DNA from: Chryseobacterium viscerum
GTDB taxonomy: Bacteria; Bacteroidota; Bacteroidia; Flavobacteriales; Weeksellaceae
Direction: 5' to 3'
Length of the DNA: 64,000 nt
Assembly: GCF_002899945.2 (NCBI RefSeq)
Contig: NZ_PPEG02000006.1
Span: 248,001-312,000 of the forward strand
The translations under genes were made by a program, and so were the position numbers. Positions 58,823-64,000 of the stretch are shown piece after piece; within the stretch, counting starts at the first letter, position 1; every line of letters begins with the position of its first letter. The notes under the pieces are model-generated. The model made no database searches. It was not told the DNA's origin and saw nothing but the letters and a program-made list of their open reading frames with translations.

Positions 58823-60547
58823 ATGAAGAAGATTCATTTGATTGTATTCACGGTTTTGCCTGTTTTATTCTTTTCCCAGAGTATAAAAGGATTGATTATT
58901 CCGGACTCATTAAAGAATAAAAGCTATAAGTATATTGATGATGCTTACAATAAAGTATTTCAAATTGATAATGATAAAGCAGAGCTTTTAGCCAACTATA
59001 TTTTATTAAAAGGAAAGAAGGAGAATAATAAAGAAGTCATCTTTGAAGGGTACTATAATATCGCTCGTGTAAAAAATCTAAAAAATGAAAACGGACATCC
59101 ATTTGCGGATTCACTCATCACAGCATCAAAGAATATTAATAATTACGATTACCCCGCCAAATCTCATATTTTAAAAGGTATTCTATTCAATAATGAAGGG
59201 AAATATAAAGAAGCTTTAGATGAATATACGATTGCTATCAACCTTAATAAGACGGAAAACAAAGAACAGTTTTATTATATAAACAAGCTTATTGCAATCC
59301 TAAAAACAGCCACAGAAGAGTACCAGGAAGCCTTACCTCTTTTCTTAAAATACTATGATTATGAAAAGAATAAAATAAAAACGACCAACCTGGAGGCAAA
59401 AAATTATATTTCTTCTATTTTTTCCTTAGCCAATGTATATATCAGGTGTAAGGATTATAAAAAAAGTATTCAGTTTGCAGATTTGGGTTTAGCAGAATGT
59501 AAAAAATACAATAATTACTCTAATTATAGTTATCTGCTCATGATAAAAGGGATAAGTCTCTTTTATCTAAAGGATTTTACGGCATCTTATACCATTCTAT
59601 CAGAAGTTGAAAAAGGGCTGATCAATAATAAAGACTATACCAACCTGGGGGTTTTGTACTATTATCTTGGGAAAATAAAATATGCAGTCCATCGAGAAGA
59701 TGAAGCTATAGAATTCTTTAAAAAGGCAGATTCAATTTCTTTTACTTTCAACAGCTTTGAGCCCACAAAAAGAGATGGATATGAAATTCTCATCGACTTT
59801 TACAAAAAGAAAGGCGACTTAAAGAATCAATTAAAATACATTGATAATCTGATCCATAGCGACAGTGTGATTGCTGTAAACCGCAAAAATCTTTCAAAGG
59901 AGATTCTGAAAAAGTATGATACTCCTATACTTATGAAAGAAAAAGTAAGTGTAATTGAAAAGCTGAACAATCAAAACACCTGGCTAATAACGGCCTTGTT
60001 ATTCATTACTCTACTTTTCATATTCATCATCAGGAAAAACAGAAAGAAAATAAAAGAATACGAAAAACTGGCAAAAGTATTATCAGAGAGGCCGCTGATT
60101 GTTCCTACCGTTCAGGAGGAAATTAAGGTTGAAAGTGAGGTCATTCCCCCTGCAGTTATTGAAAAGAAAGAAAAAGCTCCTAAGAGTGATCTCTCCTCAA
60201 ATCCAAAATTTAAAATACTTATTGATAAAATAGAACAATTTGAAAAGACGAATAGTTTTCTCAATAAAAATATTACTTTAGATTCTCTTTCAAAAGATTT
60301 TGACACCAACAGAGATTATCTTTCTAAGCTCGTTAATGAACTAAAAGGTAAAAACTTTTCACAATATCTGAATGAACTTAGAATCAATTATATCGTTGAA
60401 GAATTAAAATCTAACGAGAAAATAAGAAAGCATACCATTGCAGCCATCGCTGACGATATAGGATACAATAACGCAGAATCTTTCACGAATGCGTTCAAAA
60501 AAATAACGGGTACTCTCCCTTCTTATTATATAAAAGCACTTCATTAG
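58823..60547 (+). CDS. TPR-transmembrane-AraC regulator
   Basis: The 574-aa protein has a signal peptide-like start MKKIHLIVFTVLPVLFFSQ, TPR repeats outside the membrane (about 50-370: YKEALDEYTIAINLN, FYLKDFTASYTIL), one membrane helix (about 395-415: TWLITALLFITLLFIFII), a coiled linker, and a C-terminal AraC/XylS DNA-binding domain (470-572: AAIADDIGYNNAESFTNAFKKITG). Such one-protein regulators sense envelope signals in Bacteroidota. It is followed by a lanthipeptide-type operon and stands opposite the RiPP receptor, so it may control either. Confidence 0.88.
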   Translation: MKKIHLIVFTVLPVLFFSQSIKGLIIPDSLKNKSYKYIDDAYNKVFQIDNDKAELLANYILLKGKKENNKEVIFEGYYNIARVKNLKNENGHPFADSLITASKNINNYDYPAKSHILKGILFNNEGKYKEALDEYTIAINLNKTENKEQFYYINKLIAILKTATEEYQEALPLFLKYYDYEKNKIKTTNLEAKNYISSIFSLANVYIRCKDYKKSIQFADLGLAECKKYNNYSNYSYLLMIKGISLFYLKDFTASYTILSEVEKGLINNKDYTNLGVLYYYLGKIKYAVHREDEAIEFFKKADSISFTFNSFEPTKRDGYEILIDFYKKKGDLKNQLKYIDNLIHSDSVIAVNRKNLSKEILKKYDTPILMKEKVSVIEKLNNQNTWLITALLFITLLFIFIIRKNRKKIKEYEKLAKVLSERPLIVPTVQEEIKVESEVIPPAVIEKKEKAPKSDLSSNPKFKILIDKIEQFEKTNSFLNKNITLDSLSKDFDTNRDYLSKLVNELKGKNFSQYLNELRINYIVEELKSNEKIRKHTIAAIADDIGYNNAESFTNAFKKITGTLPSYYIKALH

Positions 60548-60694
60548 AAGATAAACCAAAGCTTTATATATCAATACATTACAATTTAATTTTATCGAAA
60601 TTTATCAATTCAGGTATATATTTATTCTTTATTTACAAGAATAAAACTTCATTTGCATCTCAAATTATTTAGAAATCTTAAAATTACTTAACTC

Positions 60695-60868
60695 GTGAAA
60701 AAAATTAAAAAAACCGAAAAAAAATTATCGTTAAACAAACTTCAAATGTCTAAAATAAAAGGAGGATCAAGCTCTACTGCACGCGGGATCATGCTTATGA
60801 ATGGAGACAATGATACTGTTGTAGACAAAACACTAAATGACACCATCGATATTACAGTACAAAACTAA
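60695..60868 (+). CDS. LanB-type RiPP precursor (57 aa, GTG start, no Cys)
   Basis: A GTG at 60695 opens KKIKKTEKKLSLNKLQMSKI, then KGG and a core rich in Ser/Thr (SSSTARGIMLMNGDNDTVV and VDKTLNDTIDITVQN). The KLSLNKxxMSxxKGG leader is that of Bacteroidota class I lanthipeptide precursors. The core has two to four Ser and six Thr but no Cys, so normal lanthionine rings cannot form within it. The first ATG is codon 18, inside the leader. Downstream are a hydrolase and a LanB-type dehydratase. Confidence 0.75.
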   Translation: MKKIKKTEKKLSLNKLQMSKIKGGSSSTARGIMLMNGDNDTVVDKTLNDTIDITVQN

Positions 60869-60925
60869 TAACCGTTTTAACATTTTATCAGTAATTTTGA
60901 AAAAAATTACTGATTTTTTATTTTT

Positions 60926-63148
60926 ATGAAGTACATACTCACCCTATCATTTCTTTTATCATTCAATAGTATTTTTTCTCAAAGAATAGGTATTAAACAA
61001 TTTAATGAATACAGCATTGAGAAGATGGAGCCTTTAATGTCTTATTTAAATTCTGAAATACAAAAAAAATATAAAGAAAAAGACAAGTCAATAAAGTATG
61101 ACAATCTTTTTAGGGTAAGTATGTCCGGACAAAACTACGATGTTGCCTTAAGCCAGCTAGATTCAGTACGAAATGTTTACAGGAAAAGTAATCCTAAGAT
61201 TGCTTACGCAATGGGGACACAGTATGAGATCTACATAAACACTTCTAAAAATAAAACGTCTAAAGATTTTCAGGAAAAGTATAAGGAAGAATTCTTAAAA
61301 AAATATGAAAGCTTGCCTGCAAAATCACAGATAATACTTCCCCGTTATTTTAATGTGGATCTAGAAAAAACTAAAAAAGACATTGTCGCTTCTCTTAAAA
61401 ACGATTTTGAAAATAAAGACAGTGTAGATTTAAAAAAGGCTTTATTGCTGTGCAGAAACTATAATTCATATATAGCAGGTCAAACATTTGGGCTGGCAAA
61501 AAAATATTTAAAAGAGCTCGACTCCAAGAACTTCGAAGTAAAGGACAGCTTATTGATCAATAACGAAATAAGTATACGAGTTGTTTTAAACAAAAAAATC
61601 ACCCATCCTGAATCTACCATTTTAGTCAATAGCATTTATCCTGATACAGACGATGTAAATGATCAAAAAGAACAGGCAAACTATGGCTATCATTCTGTCT
61701 ATATATATCCCAGAGGGAAATATGTAAGCAATTCTCCAATAGAACCTTTTGAGCATGAAGCAGAAGACATTAATAAAGTTATTGATTGGGTAATAAAACA
61801 ACCCTGGAGCAATGGTAAAGTTGGAATGATTGGAGGCAGCTATCTGGGATTCAGTCAATGGGCAGCGGCTAAAAATATTCATCCAGCCTTAAAAACAATT
61901 ATACCACAAGCCTCAGTGGGAATTGGTACAATAGACTTTCCCATGAATAATAACATCTTTGCTTCATACTGCCTTCGCTGGATAAATTATGTCACCAATA
62001 ATAAAATGCTGGATTCAGGCTTTACAAATGAAGATCAATGGAATTCTACCTTTAAAAAATGGTATGAAAAGGGGGATGCATTTAACAGCTTAGATGCTAT
62101 TTCAGGTAAAAAAAATGAAATCTTTCAACGTTGGTTAAAGCATCCATCATTTGACAGTTATTGGCAAAAAATGATTCCTTATAAGGACGAATATGCTAAC
62201 ATCAATATCCCGATTTTAACGATTACAGGTTACTATGATTCCGATCAGCTTGGCGCTTTATATTATCTAAGAAATCATTACAAATACAACAAAAATGCCG
62301 ATCATTACATGGTGATTGGACCTTATGATCATTCTGGAGCTCAAGGTTATATTAAAAATAATTTAAGAGGATATACGATTGATTCTGCAGCCAATGTCGA
62401 TATCGGAAACATTACTATGGAATGGTTTGATTATATTCTGAAAGGCAAATCAAAACCGTCTTTCCTTAAGGATAAAATTAATTATCAGGTGATGGGAACC
62501 AATGAGTGGAAAAGTACTGCTCACATTGATGATTTCGACAAAAACAAATTAAAATTCTATATCAGAAACCGTAATACACTTTCTTTAGAAAAAGAAGCCG
62601 ATAAAAATTTCACATCGCTTAAGGTAGATTTAAAAGACCGTTCTGATGCGAATGAGCTTATTAAACTGAAAGACAATGTATTAGACAACACCATTGATCA
62701 TTCAAATGCGGTTACATTTTCATCAAGCCCATTTGAAAAGCCTGTTGAGTTTACAGGAAACTTCATAGGCAATTTGAAATTTTCTGTTAATAAGAAAGAT
62801 GTTGATTTATACATGAAATTGTATGAACAAAACACAGAGGGCAAATATTTTTTACTATCCACCTATTATGGAAGAGCGAGTTATGCTAAAAATGCAGAAA
62901 AAAGAGAACTTCTGCGTGAAAACAAAGAAACTGCCATTACCGTTACCAACAATGAATTTGTGAGCAAAAAAATAGAAAAAGGAAGTAAATTGATCTTAGT
63001 ATTAGGAGTTATAAAAAGCCCATACATGCAGATCAATTATGGAACCGGAAAAGATGTTAGCGAAGAAACCATTAAGGATGCTGCCGATCCTTTGGAGATC
63101 AAGTTTTACAACAACAGTTTTATAGAAATCCCTATTTCCCTTAATTAA
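60926..63148 (+). CDS. CocE/NonD-type serine hydrolase (S15-like)
   Basis: The 740-aa protein has signal peptide MKYILTLSFLLSFNSIFSQ and an N-terminal extension of about 200 residues. The alpha/beta-hydrolase core carries the nucleophile in IGGSYLGFSQW, Asp in YYDSDQLGALYYL and His in YDHSGAQG. A C-terminal jelly-roll domain (about 540-735) follows. S15 relatives are X-Pro dipeptidases or acyl esterases. Its TAA overlaps the ATG of the LanB gene (TAATG), so it belongs to that operon; it may trim the leader or act on the product outside the cytoplasm (inference). Confidence 0.85.
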   Translation: MKYILTLSFLLSFNSIFSQRIGIKQFNEYSIEKMEPLMSYLNSEIQKKYKEKDKSIKYDNLFRVSMSGQNYDVALSQLDSVRNVYRKSNPKIAYAMGTQYEIYINTSKNKTSKDFQEKYKEEFLKKYESLPAKSQIILPRYFNVDLEKTKKDIVASLKNDFENKDSVDLKKALLLCRNYNSYIAGQTFGLAKKYLKELDSKNFEVKDSLLINNEISIRVVLNKKITHPESTILVNSIYPDTDDVNDQKEQANYGYHSVYIYPRGKYVSNSPIEPFEHEAEDINKVIDWVIKQPWSNGKVGMIGGSYLGFSQWAAAKNIHPALKTIIPQASVGIGTIDFPMNNNIFASYCLRWINYVTNNKMLDSGFTNEDQWNSTFKKWYEKGDAFNSLDAISGKKNEIFQRWLKHPSFDSYWQKMIPYKDEYANINIPILTITGYYDSDQLGALYYLRNHYKYNKNADHYMVIGPYDHSGAQGYIKNNLRGYTIDSAANVDIGNITMEWFDYILKGKSKPSFLKDKINYQVMGTNEWKSTAHIDDFDKNKLKFYIRNRNTLSLEKEADKNFTSLKVDLKDRSDANELIKLKDNVLDNTIDHSNAVTFSSSPFEKPVEFTGNFIGNLKFSVNKKDVDLYMKLYEQNTEGKYFLLSTYYGRASYAKNAEKRELLRENKETAITVTNNEFVSKKIEKGSKLILVLGVIKSPYMQINYGTGKDVSEETIKDAADPLEIKFYNNSFIEIPISLN

Positions 63149-64000
63149 TGCCACGTTTTCCTTTTCAGTTCTTCGACCGCTTTGTTGTCAGATCTCCGCT
63201 TTTTTCTTACAAAGAATTTCAAAATAATTTGTCTGAGAAAAGCCCTATTAATGAAAATCTAGAAAAATATTTTAAGAATACTATTTTCAGAGAAGCTATC
63301 TACTTAGCTTCTCTTTCTTTGTATGAAGAGATAGAGAAATTTTCAGATCATCATTCTCCAAACGAAAAAATAAAAAACTCTTTACTAAAATACTATAACC
63401 GTGCGAGCACCCGCTGTACACCATTTGGTTTATTCTCAGGAATAAGTACAGGAAGCTTTGAAAAAGAAACTCAATTTCCTGTATTTTCAGAGAACACAAA
63501 AACAAGAGATACAAAGCTGGATATGCACTTTTTAGTCGCTCTATCTGAACATCTGCTTTCGCTCCCCCATATCATAAATAATCTTTTATTTTTCCCTAAT
63601 AATAGCATCCATCAACTTGGAAATAAAATTCGTTATGTAGAATATGAAAATAAAGATGGGAAAAGAGATTATATCATTTCTTCCGCTCCACTTTCCGAAG
63701 AATTAGAACAGATATTAACCTTTTCGGAAGCAGGTAAAACCATTGACCAGCTTTCCTCTATTCTTGTCAATGAAGACATTTCTTTCGGAGATGCAAAGGA
63801 ATTCATTGATGAACTTATCGAAAATCAGGTTTTAATAAGTGAACTGAATCCAACGGTTTCAGGGGATGATTTTTTAGAATTGATCATTTCCAGTCTCAAC
63901 AGAATAGGTGCCCATAAGGAAAAAGAAATTTTAATAGTCATTAAAAATAAGATGAATGAACTTGATCTAAATTTTGGAAATACTTCAAAAATATATTCTG
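63148..64000 (+). CDS. LanB-type lantibiotic dehydratase, N-terminal part (runs off window)
   Basis: The visible 284 codons start MPRFPFQFFDRFVVRSPLFSY, the usual start of the glutamylation domain, and contain YYNRASTRCTPFGLFSGIS, its arginine-rich tRNA-Glu-binding signature. LanB enzymes use glutamyl-tRNA to dehydrate Ser/Thr in a precursor peptide. It overlaps the hydrolase stop by 1 base and lies downstream of a Ser/Thr-rich, Cys-free precursor. The rest of the gene and any cyclase lie beyond the window. Confidence 0.9.
   Translation, partial: MPRFPFQFFDRFVVRSPLFSYKEFQNNLSEKSPINENLEKYFKNTIFREAIYLASLSLYEEIEKFSDHHSPNEKIKNSLLKYYNRASTRCTPFGLFSGISTGSFEKETQFPVFSENTKTRDTKLDMHFLVALSEHLLSLPHIINNLLFFPNNSIHQLGNKIRYVEYENKDGKRDYIISSAPLSEELEQILTFSEAGKTIDQLSSILVNEDISFGDAKEFIDELIENQVLISELNPTVSGDDFLELIISSLNRIGAHKEKEILIVIKNKMNELDLNFGNTSKIYS

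Overview
The window looks like a chromosomal segment of a Bacteroidota bacterium of the Chryseobacterium/Weeksellaceae type. The DNA is AT-rich, promoters carry the Bacteroidota -7 element TAnnTTTG, and starts lack strong Shine-Dalgarno sites. The protein families also fit: SulP-STAS, GG-leader RiPP precursors, OMP beta-barrel receptors, DUF6493/SWIM and bpX ternary systems. This is inferred from the sequence alone.

Layout. 1-5900: start of a HAD-like gene, an EF-G-like GTPase behind a leader ORF plus terminator, a SulP transporter and two small HTH proteins. 5923-11540: a Ro60/Rsr (TROVE-vWA) gene and, on the same strand, six Y-RNA genes with tRNA-mimic modules plus one decayed copy. 11880-17445: VOC protein, SWIM protein and two DUF6493-type proteins. 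17920-25670: a minus-strand train of RNA-processing enzymes (two DEDDh exonucleases, metallophosphoesterase, RNase Z-like MBL protein, Rnl2-type RNA ligase, cREC protein, YkuK/DUF458 protein). Upstream of it on the same strand lie 16 tRNA genes mixed with five copies of a conserved hairpin, all behind a small ORF and a terminator. 25979-34192: a 42-aa gene and a MoxR/vWA/bpX-type ternary system. 34456-43550: VOC protein, DeoD, then TatD, Sir2, a solenoid protein and an SDR whose transcription unit has seven tRNA or tRNA-like genes between its reading frames, and a DUF434 protein. 43778-50085: housekeeping-type genes with a frameshifted phoD. 50329-64000: two RiPP clusters, one radical-SAM/C39 type with five or six precursors, and one LanB type running off the end.

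How the parts fit. Five promoters share a 19-bp element (minus strand YRCGTAAAAWGANTGCGYR) placed exactly 9 bp upstream of a -7 box. They precede Ro, the Y-RNA units, the small protein fused to a Y-RNA unit, and the SDR/tRNA operon more than 30 kb away. I infer that about 5.9-43.5 kb is an RNA-damage, RNA-repair and tRNA-supply island under one transcriptional activator, with a conflict-type MoxR system inside it. Covariation in the Y-RNA stems and the fixed promoter spacing are seen directly; the damage-response role is inference from known Ro, Rnl2 and cREC biology.
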